From an uncultured Clostridia bacterium (GTDB lineage Bacteria > Bacillota > Clostridia > Christensenellales > Borkfalkiaceae), in contig CANROE010000005.1 in the NCBI GenBank assembly GCA_947632195.1, positions 38,156-102,155 on the forward strand: DNA of 64,000 nucleotides. Reading direction: 5' to 3'. Positions within the stretch are counted from its first letter, which is position 1. Each line of letters opens with the position of its first letter. A program made the position numbers and the translations under genes. This document shows positions 34,620-43,908 of this stretch, piece after piece. The notes under the pieces are model-generated. The model saw only the letters and a list, made by a program, of their open reading frames with translations, ran no database searches and was not told where the DNA came from.

Positions 34620-34648
34620 TTGACGTCTGTCAAATAAAGTGTTAATAT
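34620..34648 (+). promoter_or_regulatory. promoter of the restriction-modification operon
   Basis: TTGACG (34620-34625), 17 bp, TAATAT (34643-34648). Because an in-frame ATG at 34639 falls inside the promoter itself, the coding start must be further down, at ATG 34690, which has GGAG at 34679-34682. Confidence 0.7.
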
Positions 34649-34689
34649 ATTACATATATCGCTTATCCGTGCCGGTATGGAGTGAAGAG

Positions 34690-37011
34690 ATGGAAAACAT
34701 CGGGAACATTGAAATCAAAAAAGAGGACGGAAAGATCTTTTCGTTCATCAGAGGAAAATGGCTTGTCTGTAAGCCGGAAGAGGAAGTCAGACAAAAGTGC
34801 GTGTGCATGCTTGTCAATGTTTTCGGCTATTCTTTGGACCAAATGAGCGAAGAATTTCAGGTCAATAACGCCCATCGCGGGCAGGGACAAGCAAGAGCCG
34901 ACATTGTCGTTTGGAAAAGCGAGGAAGAGAAACGGGAGGGGAGAGCCGCTTTTATCGTCGTGGAATGCAAAGCGGAAAACGTGAAAATCCACGAAGAAGA
35001 TTATTTCCAAGGGTTTAACTATGCCGCTCGGGCGGGCGCAAGCTTTTTTATTACTTACAACAACAGAGAAATAAAATATTTTAGTGTAGATAAGGAATTT
35101 GCACCCAAAAAGCTGAACGAAATCGTTACCATACCGAAAGCCGCCGAAGTCGGAGACGAAAAACGTTTGAAAGAAATTTTATCGCAGACAAAGGCTTTCA
35201 CACGGGAGGAATTTACCAAACTTCTTTTAAAATGCCACAATATAATCCGAAATAACGATAAACTGTCTCCCGAGGCTGCATTCGATGAGATCAGTAAACT
35301 GCTGTTTATCAAGATCGATTTCGAGCGAAAATCTTGCGGCTCACAGGTATTTACTCTGGAACAGTTTAACCGCCAGGAACAGGATTACGAGGCGCCCGCC
35401 CTTCCGACTTTTACGAGGTGCGGGATCAATAAATCTTTTATGCAGGAACTGTTTGAAGAAACCAAACATTCCTACGAAAAGGACCGCTTGTTTGAAGAAA
35501 ACGAATTAATCAAAATCAGAGAGACAAGTTTCAAATCCATTCTCTCTCTTCTCGAAAAATACAATCTTTCGGATACTTCCGACGACGTCAAGGGCATCGC
35601 TTTCGAGAAGTTCCTCGGAACGACGTTTCGGGGCGAACTCGGGCAGTTTTTCACGCCGAGAACGATCGTCGATTTTATGACCGAAGTCCTCGACCCGCAG
35701 GAAGGCGAATTGATTTGCGATCCCTGTTGCGGAAGCGGCGGATTTTTGATCAAGGCGTTTGATTATATCCGCGAGGCCATCGAGAAAGATATTCAAAGCC
35801 AAAAGGAAAAATTCAAACAGCAGATCTCTTCGGAGTATCCGGAGACGCCCTCCGAGGAGCAGCAGATCGAACTGAACAAGCGGATAGAAACCGTCTTTAA
35901 AAAACTCAATTCCGAGCTCGAACACATCCACAACGATACCGACAGACAGGCTTATTCTCGCTTGGACGAGTTGTCCTACCACTGCATTTACGGTACGGAC
36001 GCCAATCCGCGTATGGCGCGTACCAGCAAGATGAATATGATCATGCACGGCGACGGACACGGCGGTGTGTACCATCATGACGGGCTCATCAATATCGACG
36101 GCATTTTTGAGGGCCGGTTCGATCTCATTCTGACCAACCCTCCCTTCGGCGCCAGCGTCGCAAGAGATCAATATATTGAGGAGGAGGACATCGACGGGGA
36201 CCGTGCACGGATCGAGGAATACATTGCCGCGTACGGCGATGCCTATCGGAGACAGATAGAGGATCTTGAACGGCGTGCCGCGATCAAGCTCGGAGAGGGG
36301 ACGGACAAAAAGTTAAAAGAGGAAAAATCTTTGCTCGGCATGTACGAAGTGGGGAAAATGTCCTCGCTGACAGAAGTTTTGTTTGTTGAGCGGTGCTTGC
36401 GCCTTTTGAAACCGGGCGGAAGAATGGGGATCGTTCTTCCCGAAGGGGTTCTCAATAACAGCAATTTGCAGACGGTAAGGGAATTCTTTGAGAGCAAAGC
36501 GAAAATTGTTCTTATATGCAGCATTCCGCAGGATGTTTTCATCAAGGCGGGGGCGTCCGTAAAGCCGAGCCTGGTATTTCTCAAAAAGTTCACCGAAGAG
36601 GAGAGCGCCCGCTACACAGATTGCGTAAAGACCGCGACCGCGCGAATTGACGCCCGCCATGCTGAGGATTTTGCTGCGATCGAGCGCGATTTTGCCGAAA
36701 AGAAGATCGGTAAAAAGGAATACGTTTTGCGGAAAAAAATCCTGCAAAAGGCGATCGCGGGAGAGGTAAAACCCCTTGTCAAAGAGATGTTCGACTATCA
36801 GATTCCCATCGCAAAGGTGAATAAAGCGGGCATTACGGCAACGGGCGGCGTTTGCCGTAATGAGCTGGAAACGGTTCGTGAGGAGTTTGAGCCCTATCGC
36901 AAGGAAAACCGCTTATGGGTGGATTGCGGCTCGTCCTACACATATGAACTGTCTGCGGACGGCACACTCACGCGCCGGAAGGGGACGGAGACCGTTGTGA
37001 TCGGAGAATAA
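34690..37011 (+). CDS. hsdM: type I-like N6-adenine DNA methylase fused to an HsdR_N nuclease domain
   Basis: 773 residues. Residues about 20-150 form a PD-(D/E)xK nuclease domain of the HsdR N-terminal type, with D71 in ADIVVW and E92-x-K94 in VVECKAE. Residues about 270-650 form the N6-adenine methyltransferase: motif I DPCCGSGGF, catalytic NPPF (residues 483-486) and the MARTSKMNMIMHGDG segment typical of HsdM. A long helical insert sits between about 360 and 430. No translocase motor is present. Together with the HsdS gene 2 nt downstream this forms a compact restriction-modification unit in which cutting and methylation share one chain, like type IIG or motor-less type I systems. Confidence 0.88.
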   Translation: MENIGNIEIKKEDGKIFSFIRGKWLVCKPEEEVRQKCVCMLVNVFGYSLDQMSEEFQVNNAHRGQGQARADIVVWKSEEEKREGRAAFIVVECKAENVKIHEEDYFQGFNYAARAGASFFITYNNREIKYFSVDKEFAPKKLNEIVTIPKAAEVGDEKRLKEILSQTKAFTREEFTKLLLKCHNIIRNNDKLSPEAAFDEISKLLFIKIDFERKSCGSQVFTLEQFNRQEQDYEAPALPTFTRCGINKSFMQELFEETKHSYEKDRLFEENELIKIRETSFKSILSLLEKYNLSDTSDDVKGIAFEKFLGTTFRGELGQFFTPRTIVDFMTEVLDPQEGELICDPCCGSGGFLIKAFDYIREAIEKDIQSQKEKFKQQISSEYPETPSEEQQIELNKRIETVFKKLNSELEHIHNDTDRQAYSRLDELSYHCIYGTDANPRMARTSKMNMIMHGDGHGGVYHHDGLINIDGIFEGRFDLILTNPPFGASVARDQYIEEEDIDGDRARIEEYIAAYGDAYRRQIEDLERRAAIKLGEGTDKKLKEEKSLLGMYEVGKMSSLTEVLFVERCLRLLKPGGRMGIVLPEGVLNNSNLQTVREFFESKAKIVLICSIPQDVFIKAGASVKPSLVFLKKFTEEESARYTDCVKTATARIDARHAEDFAAIERDFAEKKIGKKEYVLRKKILQKAIAGEVKPLVKEMFDYQIPIAKVNKAGITATGGVCRNELETVREEFEPYRKENRLWVDCGSSYTYELSADGTLTRRKGTETVVIGE

Positions 37012-37013
37012 AC

Positions 37014-38366
37014 ATGGAAAATTCGTTTTTGTATGCGATTCCATACAGGGAGCTCCGGCATTGGGCAGTCGCGGGCTATACGGTTCCCGATGTAACGGGC
37101 GGACGGTATCGCTATGTAAAAATCGGTTCTTTTTTAAAACGTGTAAAGGAACCCGTCACAATTTTGGACGGCGAAGAATATAAGCGGGCCAAGATCAAAC
37201 TCGAAAACGGTGGGATCTTTCTCCGCGACCGTCTTTTGGGAGAGGAGATCGGTACCAAGAAACAATATTTGATCAGAGAAGGGCAGCTCCTTTTATCTAA
37301 AATCGACGCCCGAAACGGTGCGTTCGGCATTGTCCCGAAGGAATTGGAGGGCGGCGTGATTACGGGGAATTTTTGGGTCTACGAAATTGACCGTTCCGTG
37401 ATCCTCCCCCAATTTTTGACCAAAATTCTCTCCGGCGACAGATTTCAGAAAATTTGGGACGTTTGTAGTAACGGCACCACCAACCGTCATTACCTTCGGG
37501 AAGATGCTTTTTTGAATACCCGTGTGCCGCTCCCATCTCTTGAAGAGCAACAAAATATCCTTGCGGAATACAACCGTCTGGTCGAATGCGCACGGGAACT
37601 TTATCTGAAATGCGATTATCGGGTTTTGGAAAATCGGATCGGCGCTGATCTGCGGCTGGATGAGACGGCAGGCGGGGAACGTGCCGCTTTTCTGGATCGG
37701 ATGAATTTTTCAAAGTTGAATTCATGGGACGTCCGTGACCGCGCGAAAAGCAGCATCTTCCACTCGGGGAAATACGAGCAGGTTCTTTTATCTCAGGTTG
37801 CCTGCGTCAATCCGCCCGTTGCGATCGGGCTGCCTGCGGACGCCGACGTCACTTTTCTTCCGATGGAGTGCATCTCCGAAACGGACGGCTGTATCAAGGA
37901 GCGCCGCACTTGCAAGGCCTCTGCGGGAGGGTTCACGCGCTTTCGGGAAGGGGATATTATTTGGGCAAAGATCACGCCGTGTATGCAAAACGGGAAATCG
38001 GCAGTGGCGAGCGGATTGACCAACGGGATCGGATACGGATCCACCGAATTTTATGTTTTGCGTGCGGATGAAACGCACATCACTACCCGTTTTTTGTATT
38101 ATCTTTTGAGAACTTACCGCCTGCGCGAGAGCGCTGTCGGCTATTTTACCGGCTCTGCGGGACAGCAACGGGTGCGGAAGTCCTTTTTGGAGGAGCTGGC
38201 CATTCCGTTGCCTTCGATAGAAGAGCAAAATCGGTTGACGGAGGAGTGGGACCGCATTCGGGATGGAATCATCGCTGCGCGCGAGACGGCTCTCGCGCTT
38301 GAAAGGACGGCCCTTGAAGAATTCGACAGGGCGGTTTTCGGAACGCCGACGGAGGTGGAAGGATGA
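37014..38366 (+). CDS. hsdS: type I restriction-modification specificity subunit (HsdS)
   Basis: 450 residues with two target-recognition halves, each ending in the conserved helix: LPSLEEQQNILAEYNRLVE (about 174-192) and LPSIEEQNRLTEEWDRIRD (about 395-413). The repeated GxxxxR-type and LREDAFLNTR-like segments fit type I S proteins. It supplies bipartite DNA recognition to the preceding nuclease-methylase. Its stop overlaps the start of the following AAA-TOPRIM gene (ATGA), so that gene is part of the system and not a chance neighbour. Confidence 0.88.
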   Translation: MENSFLYAIPYRELRHWAVAGYTVPDVTGGRYRYVKIGSFLKRVKEPVTILDGEEYKRAKIKLENGGIFLRDRLLGEEIGTKKQYLIREGQLLLSKIDARNGAFGIVPKELEGGVITGNFWVYEIDRSVILPQFLTKILSGDRFQKIWDVCSNGTTNRHYLREDAFLNTRVPLPSLEEQQNILAEYNRLVECARELYLKCDYRVLENRIGADLRLDETAGGERAAFLDRMNFSKLNSWDVRDRAKSSIFHSGKYEQVLLSQVACVNPPVAIGLPADADVTFLPMECISETDGCIKERRTCKASAGGFTRFREGDIIWAKITPCMQNGKSAVASGLTNGIGYGSTEFYVLRADETHITTRFLYYLLRTYRLRESAVGYFTGSAGQQRVRKSFLEELAIPLPSIEEQNRLTEEWDRIRDGIIAARETALALERTALEEFDRAVFGTPTEVEG

Positions 38367-40096
38367 AACTTCTCTCTCTTTGGATTGAGGCCTATAAAAA
38401 CCTGCGCAATTTCGGAATTGATTTTTCACCCTCTGGCGTCACCGTTCTGATAGGCGCAAACGGCAGCGGCAAGAGCAACGTTTTGGAGGCGCTTTCGGAG
38501 ATTTTCAGGGGACTGTACGAGAGCACGGTCCCGCAGTTGAAATTCCGCTGCAAAATTTGTTACGAAAAGGGCGGCAAAAAAATTGCTTTTGCGCAAACGT
38601 CTTCCACGCTGGCGTTGGACGCTTGCGATATCACCGCCGAGGACTATGCCGCTAACCGTTTTGAATACCTTCCGAGCCAAGTCATTGCCTCTTACAGCGG
38701 TGAGACAGACAGACTTTGGAAAGGGTTCTATGAACAGATTTACTTGAAATATACGGCATCTCTGTTGAGCAACCGATGCGAAAAGCTGAAAATGCTCTAT
38801 GCCAACCACTATCATTGGAGCATGGCGCTGTTACTTTTGAGCGTCTATGCCGAAGAGCAGTACAAGGCGCTTGGTTTTCCCCCGATCAAGCGGGTCGGAT
38901 TCCGTTTCGCCGACCAAAAGATCACCAAGACCAACGAAGTTTCTGTCTTGTTGAGCAAGTTGGGATATGTTTCCAAAGGAGAAAAGGAGTTCGGGTTTGA
39001 AGAGATCAAGCATATCTTTGAATCCGAATATGGCGCTGCGGAACTATTTAACGCCCTTTCGCTTGCCCTTCTCCCCAAAGAGAAAAAGCTCATTGAGGAA
39101 ATTTCCATCGGCTTTGAGACTTTTACGTTGGATGATTTGAGTGAAGGGGAAAAGAAGTTGGCGCTTCTCTCCGCACTCTATCAGCTGATTGCCGGCGGCG
39201 ATACGCTCGTGTTGCTTGACGAGCCGGATACATACGTCCACGAAATGAAGAAACCCGTCGTAAAGGAGCTGACGGAGAAGTTTATCGAGCAGGGCGTGTG
39301 CACGGTTATGTCCACCCATTCTTCGGCGCTCGCCCCGCTCTACGGCGAAGGAGAATTGAAGGGGTTGCAAAAGACGGAGCAAGGAGTCACCGTTACCGAG
39401 GGGAAAGACCTCAATTTGCTCAAAGGCCTGTTTGGAGACAGTCTCTCCCAGCTGCTTATTAACGAGTACATCCAATCGGAGAAACCCTTTTTGCTTTTGG
39501 AGGGCAAGGACGACGTAAACTATATCCAAAAAGCGCTGAAAGTCCTCAAAAATACCGACGATAAATATCAGGCGCTGGATTTCCATATACAGTCCTTCAA
39601 CGGGGCGGGGAATGCGCAGTATTTCAAAGAACACATCGGAGAGATCCTCGCGGGGAAGAAATACATTTATGTTTTCGACCGCGACCAGGCGGGCAGGGAG
39701 GCGCTCTCAAAGTTTCTGGGGATCAAAAAAGAGAGCTTCGACAACACAAAGGAGTATTTTGAGATTGAGGACGGCGTTGTGGGGTTGCTGTATCCGCCAT
39801 CCCCGGAGAGCGACGTCGACAAAAATTTTTTGGTGGAAGATTATTTTTCAGAGACGTGCATACAGGAGATCATTCAAGAGTTTTTAGTCACCAACAAGAG
39901 CAACCGTTACCGTAGCGCTCCGAAATTAGGCGATTGGATCAAATCCGGCTTGGGAAAGAGGTACGAAGAGGGCAAGCTTGCTGACAGCGAATTTGAAAAT
40001 TTCAGGCCGTTGCTCGATATGCTGTTGAAAATCAGCAACGCATTCCGCGCCGCAGACGAAACAAGAGGCGGCGTTGAAAGTGCATCCATGGCGTAA
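38363..40096 (+). CDS. AAA ATPase-TOPRIM protein (OLD/PARIS-like), overlapping hsdS
   Basis: 577 residues. N-terminal ABC/SMC-type ATPase: Walker A GANGSGKSN (K37), signature LSEGEKKLALLSAL (about 260), Walker B TLVLLDEPDTYVH (about 282) and STHSS switch. C-terminal TOPRIM domain with LLLEGKDDVNYI (E380) and FDRDQAG (D439, D441). This order is shared by OLD-family nucleases, Gabija GajA and fused PARIS proteins. No UvrD helicase gene follows, so it is not a Gabija pair. Coupling to an RM operon favours an abortive-infection role guarding the restriction system, which is inference. OLD versus PARIS assignment needs structure comparison. Confidence 0.85.
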   Translation: MKLLSLWIEAYKNLRNFGIDFSPSGVTVLIGANGSGKSNVLEALSEIFRGLYESTVPQLKFRCKICYEKGGKKIAFAQTSSTLALDACDITAEDYAANRFEYLPSQVIASYSGETDRLWKGFYEQIYLKYTASLLSNRCEKLKMLYANHYHWSMALLLLSVYAEEQYKALGFPPIKRVGFRFADQKITKTNEVSVLLSKLGYVSKGEKEFGFEEIKHIFESEYGAAELFNALSLALLPKEKKLIEEISIGFETFTLDDLSEGEKKLALLSALYQLIAGGDTLVLLDEPDTYVHEMKKPVVKELTEKFIEQGVCTVMSTHSSALAPLYGEGELKGLQKTEQGVTVTEGKDLNLLKGLFGDSLSQLLINEYIQSEKPFLLLEGKDDVNYIQKALKVLKNTDDKYQALDFHIQSFNGAGNAQYFKEHIGEILAGKKYIYVFDRDQAGREALSKFLGIKKESFDNTKEYFEIEDGVVGLLYPPSPESDVDKNFLVEDYFSETCIQEIIQEFLVTNKSNRYRSAPKLGDWIKSGLGKRYEEGKLADSEFENFRPLLDMLLKISNAFRAADETRGGVESASMA

Positions 40097-40118
40097 CTGC
40101 CGTCAAGAGGAGGCAGAT

Positions 40119-42005
40119 ATGAAACGTATTATAATTTTGCTATTGACGCTTTCCCTATCCGTATGCGTTTTGTCAAGCTGCGGAAAGGAGGAGAACTTCG
40201 TGAACCCCGGCGACTATCTCGGCGGGGGCGGCACGGGAGAAATCGCAGACAGCGCCGACGACGTTACGGGCGAAATGAAAGACGCTTTTTCCGACAAAGA
40301 TTTTACCGAATTGTCCGAAAACACCTCTGCGGACGGAGCGATCACGGTCGCGCCGACGGACGATGTCTATACGATTTCCAAGAGCGGGACCTATCTTTTT
40401 AAAGGCAAATACGGCGGAATTTCGCTCGGCGCGGACAGTTTGAAACTGCACCTCATCTTTGACGGCGCGGAGATAAAATCGGGAGCAGCCATTGCCCTAA
40501 ACGGCGCAGATCACAAAAAAGCCGAAGTTGTGATGACACTCGTCGGCGAAAATTCCATTGTTTCCACCGCAGAAGGGGAAAACGCCGTCCACGTCAAGGG
40601 CGCGCTCTCTTTCAACGGAAAGGGCTCTTTGTCGGTGACAAGCGAAGGAAAAAACGCAATCAAGGTCTCCAAAGAGCTCTCTGTCGTCGATTGCTCGCTC
40701 ACGCTCACGGCGGCCAATCACGCGATTTCCGCGCTCTCCGTTTCTGCCGCAAACGCAAAAATCAATGTTCTGTCTGCGGGAAAGGATGGGATCAACGCGG
40801 AGTGCGACGATGAGACGATCGCGTTCACGACCGCAGAGGGCTACGTTTTTCTTAAAAACGTCGATTATTCCTGCCAAACGGCGGGCGACGGCATCCAAGC
40901 AGATACCGTTGTCTATCTCGACGGCGGCAATTACAATATCAAGACGAGCGGCATTTTCGTTGCCGATACCGCGCAGAACAGGACGGAATACGAGCTCTCC
41001 GCCGATGATTTCCGCTATATCAAGAATGGAAACGATTATCAAAAAGTTGCCTCCGACTACATGGGGCGGGACGCGATGTACGCCCTTGCACAAGGCTGTA
41101 AAGGGATCAAGGTCGGGGAGATCGAATATCCGGACGCAAGCGATCCCGACAAGGAGATCACCGTCACCGAGGGCGACTACTCCATTATCATCGAAGGCGG
41201 CACGTTTATCATCGACAGTACGGACGACGCGATCCACGCAAACAGCGGCACGCTTTCCGTGAGCGGCGGCAGTTTCACGATCTCCACCTATGACGACGCC
41301 TTGACGAGCGACGTCCTCACGAAGATCACGGGCGGAGAAATTACCGTGACGAAGAGCTATGAGGGGATCGAAGGAGGCTATGTGGAGATCTTTGGCGGCA
41401 CGATAGAGATTACGGCGCAAGACGACGGGATCAACGCCGCGAGCGACGACACGCGCGTTGTAGAGCACATCATCATCGGCGGCGGTGAGGTCTATGTCAA
41501 TGCAAGCGGCGACGGGATCGACTCCAACGGGACGATTTTGATTTCGGGCGGCACGACTTATGTGGCGGGTCCCACGAGCAATATGGACTGTTCCATCGAT
41601 TCCGAGCGCGGAACGGTCGTTACTGGTGGGTATCTCTTTGCCGTAGGGCCCATCGGTATGGTGGAAACGCCCGCGCAAAATTCCACGCAATACGTCGTTT
41701 CGTTTGCACGGAGCGAGCAAATCGCGGCGGGAACGAATCTTTCCTTGACGGACAAGGACGGGAACGCGATCTTTACATTCCAAACGCCGAAGACATGTCA
41801 ATCGGTCATCCTCTCTTGCCCCGAACTTGAAAAGGGCAAGACCTATCAGATTTACGGCGGAGACAGCAGTCTGTGTGAGTTCACGATCAGTCAAATCATC
41901 ACGACGGTGGGCTCGTCGGGCGGGATCGGACGTCCCGGCGGAACTGCTCCGGGCGGCCCCGGCGGCATGGGACCGGGCGGCGGAATGGGCCCCGGAGGAC
42001 GGTAA
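40119..42005 (+). CDS. Cthe_2159-like carbohydrate-binding beta-helix lipoprotein
   Basis: 628 residues from ATG 40119 with AGAGGAGG upstream. The signal peptide ends in the lipobox LSSC (Cys21). The body is a right-handed beta helix with calcium-site-like aspartate motifs: DDAIHAN, DDALTSD, YEGIEGG, DDGINAASDD and SGDGIDSNG repeated about every 20 residues. This pattern is known from the Cthe_2159/DUF4353 family that binds acidic polysaccharides such as polygalacturonate. The last 25 residues are a Gly/Pro/Met-rich tail. It follows the AAA-TOPRIM stop by 22 bp but is unlikely to be functionally linked to it. Confidence 0.85.
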   Translation: MKRIIILLLTLSLSVCVLSSCGKEENFVNPGDYLGGGGTGEIADSADDVTGEMKDAFSDKDFTELSENTSADGAITVAPTDDVYTISKSGTYLFKGKYGGISLGADSLKLHLIFDGAEIKSGAAIALNGADHKKAEVVMTLVGENSIVSTAEGENAVHVKGALSFNGKGSLSVTSEGKNAIKVSKELSVVDCSLTLTAANHAISALSVSAANAKINVLSAGKDGINAECDDETIAFTTAEGYVFLKNVDYSCQTAGDGIQADTVVYLDGGNYNIKTSGIFVADTAQNRTEYELSADDFRYIKNGNDYQKVASDYMGRDAMYALAQGCKGIKVGEIEYPDASDPDKEITVTEGDYSIIIEGGTFIIDSTDDAIHANSGTLSVSGGSFTISTYDDALTSDVLTKITGGEITVTKSYEGIEGGYVEIFGGTIEITAQDDGINAASDDTRVVEHIIIGGGEVYVNASGDGIDSNGTILISGGTTYVAGPTSNMDCSIDSERGTVVTGGYLFAVGPIGMVETPAQNSTQYVVSFARSEQIAAGTNLSLTDKDGNAIFTFQTPKTCQSVILSCPELEKGKTYQIYGGDSSLCEFTISQIITTVGSSGGIGRPGGTAPGGPGGMGPGGGMGPGGR

Positions 42006-42070
42006 AAGTGCGGCAATAGAAATGATTGAACCGTGTTTTGCCGCATATGTATGAAAAAATAAGAAAAAAA

Positions 42071-42096
42071 GCAGCGAGGAAATTTTCCTCGCTGCT
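42071..42096. terminator. bidirectional terminator between convergent genes
   Basis: GCAGCGAGGAAAA pairs with TTTTCCTCGCTGC, a perfect 13-bp inverted repeat, preceded by an A-run and followed by TTTTG. It can end the Cthe_2159-like transcript on + and the flavodoxin-reductase transcript on -. Confidence 0.88.
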
Positions 42097-42107
42097 TTTG
42101 CATCGCC

Positions 42108-43541
42108 TCAATACCAATCGTGCTTTTCGTTTCTGTCGAGTGCGGCGATCTCATCCATTTCCTCATCCGTCAGCGAAAAGGCAAACACCGAGATGTTTTC
42201 TTTTATGTGGTCGGGGTTGGAAGAACCGGGGATCGCCACAACGCCGCGCTGTAAGTGCCAACGTAAGATCACCTGCGCCGCCGTCACGTTGTGCGCCTCG
42301 GCAATTTTTACGATCGTTTCATCGGAAAGGAGTTCGCCCGTATGCCCTCTGCCGCCGAACGGATACCATGCCTGCACAACAATTCCCAAATTGTGCATAT
42401 ACGGCACGACGGCTTGCTCTTGATAATACGGGTGTATCTCATTCTGCACGAGCGCAGGTCTGATGTCCACCTGTGAAATGAAGTCGTCTATCTCCTCGAT
42501 ATACCAATTTGACAGTCCCAAAGAGCGGATCTTCCCGTCTGCCACGGCTTTTTCCATTGCCTTATACGCCTTAACGTCATTCGCGCCGGGATGGTGCAAG
42601 AGCATCATGTCGATATAGCCGATATTTAGTTTGTCGAGCGACTCTTGTATCGCTTCTTCGGGGTGAGAATATTGTTCGCCGGGGTAGATTTTTGTAATGA
42701 CGAAAATCTCTTCGCGCGGCACATTCGATTCCCGTATCGCTTCTCCGATCTCCCTTTCGTTGCCGTACATGTGCGCGGTGTCGATAAGGCGAACGCCGCT
42801 TTCAAGTGCCGCTTTCACCGAGGTTTTGCACGTTTCGCCCGTAAGGGAGTAAGTGCCAAGTCCCAAGATCGGCATTTCATATCCGCTGTTGAGCGTTACC
42901 GTGGGTGCGTGTCCATTTTCGCCGCTACCCAAATCGAACGCGGAAACGTCGGACGTGAATTGACCGAGCGAATCTACCCATTCATCGACCGCGCTTTGCG
43001 AAGCTCCCGAGGGAAATCTTCTGCCGTCAAGCCAAGTTGCCCCCTCCGCAAGAGAATGTAAATTTGTCGCGCTCGAACCGATTGGGCTACTGTGCGAGGT
43101 GCAAAACGGAATGATCGTCTTGCCCGAAAAATCGTAACTTTCAAGAAAAGTGTAGATGATTTTCGGCGCTTGACTGTGCCAAATGGGATAGCCCAAAAAG
43201 ACGACTTTGTATTTCTCCATGTTCTCCACGCTCCTGCTTATCGCAGGACGAGCGGTAGAATCGGCTTGTTCCTTATCGGCTCTGCCACCCGTATAATAGG
43301 CAAGGTCAGCTTCGGTATAGGGGATTTGCGGCACAATTTCATAGAGCGTGCCACCTGTTTTTTCTTCGATATGTTCCGCAACGCCTTTCGTCGTCCCCGT
43401 GCAGGAGAAGAAAGCGATCAGCACGTTTGATGAATTTGCCGTCGTATGATTTGTTCCGCCGCTTGGGTTCGTGTTATTACACGCCGAAAAAGTGAATAAT
43501 GCCATCATGATCATCAAGGTTATTCCGAATATTTTCTTCAT
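42108..43541 (-). CDS. lipoprotein fusion: flavodoxin domain + aldo/keto reductase
   Basis: 477 residues. Signal peptide with lipobox FSAC (Cys21). Residues about 38-195 are a flavodoxin fold (VLIAFFSCTGTTKGVAEHI binds FMN phosphate; FLGYPIWHSQAPKI is the second loop). Residues about 212-477 are a complete aldo/keto reductase: LIDTAHMYGNE (Asp and Tyr), VITKIYPG (Lys), MMLLHHPG (His) and the NADPH-site GSSNPDHIKEN. A lipoprotein signal on an NADPH-using barrel is unusual, since NADPH is not expected outside the cell. Separate flavodoxin and reductase genes are commonly neighbours in gut clostridia, so this is probably a fusion of such neighbours. It is likely the last gene of the - operon starting at 44472. 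Confidence 0.88.
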   Translation of the reverse strand: MKKIFGITLMIMMALFTFSACNNTNPSGGTNHTTANSSNVLIAFFSCTGTTKGVAEHIEEKTGGTLYEIVPQIPYTEADLAYYTGGRADKEQADSTARPAISRSVENMEKYKVVFLGYPIWHSQAPKIIYTFLESYDFSGKTIIPFCTSHSSPIGSSATNLHSLAEGATWLDGRRFPSGASQSAVDEWVDSLGQFTSDVSAFDLGSGENGHAPTVTLNSGYEMPILGLGTYSLTGETCKTSVKAALESGVRLIDTAHMYGNEREIGEAIRESNVPREEIFVITKIYPGEQYSHPEEAIQESLDKLNIGYIDMMLLHHPGANDVKAYKAMEKAVADGKIRSLGLSNWYIEEIDDFISQVDIRPALVQNEIHPYYQEQAVVPYMHNLGIVVQAWYPFGGRGHTGELLSDETIVKIAEAHNVTAAQVILRWHLQRGVVAIPGSSNPDHIKENISVFAFSLTDEEMDEIAALDRNEKHDWY

Positions 43542-43607
43542 AACTTTGCTCCTTTATGATTTTTTACTCCTTTATCTTATAAAATTCGTCCAAGCGGATT
43601 TATCCGT

Positions 43608-43895
43608 TTAAAGAATACGTCCCGACGGATGAGCGTAATAGACGGGTGTCCCGAATACAAAACCGTTTGACGCCCTTGCTTTTTCTATCCATTCGTTTAT
43701 GGGGTCGTCCTTAAACACGCATTTACCGGTCTTTTCACAGCCGCCGCAACCGATACAATCCTGCACAGGTTTATTGCTAATCTGTAAAATCTCCGTTTCT
43801 ATACCATGCTCGGTCAAAACGCTTGCGATTTCCGAAAGCGCCGTATAAGTACAGCCATTCGCCCGTGGGCTACCGTTGAACAATAAAACTTTCAT
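43608..43895 (-). pseudogene. truncated NADPH-dependent FMN reductase / flavodoxin-family gene
   Basis: 95 residues. The N-terminus is canonical for iron-sulfur flavoprotein/FMN reductase family members (MKVLLFNGSPRANGCTY) and carries a CIGCGGCEKTGKC cysteine cluster. It stops just after FGTPVYYAHPSGRI, where full-length relatives continue for about another 100 residues, so only the first half of the FMN-binding fold remains. Good ribosome binding site AAAGGAG. I infer a deletion that removed the 3' half up to the downstream intergenic region. Confidence 0.8.
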
Positions 43896-43908
43896 TCTTT
43901 GTCTCCTT

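Noticed and set aside
34639..34689. Upstream ATG start for the nuclease-methylase gene
   Set aside because: It lies between the -35 and -10 boxes of the predicted promoter; ATG 34690 has a Shine-Dalgarno sequence.
38363..40096. Gabija system (GajA plus GajB)
   Set aside because: The ATPase-TOPRIM order fits GajA, but the next gene is a carbohydrate-binding lipoprotein and not a UvrD-like helicase.
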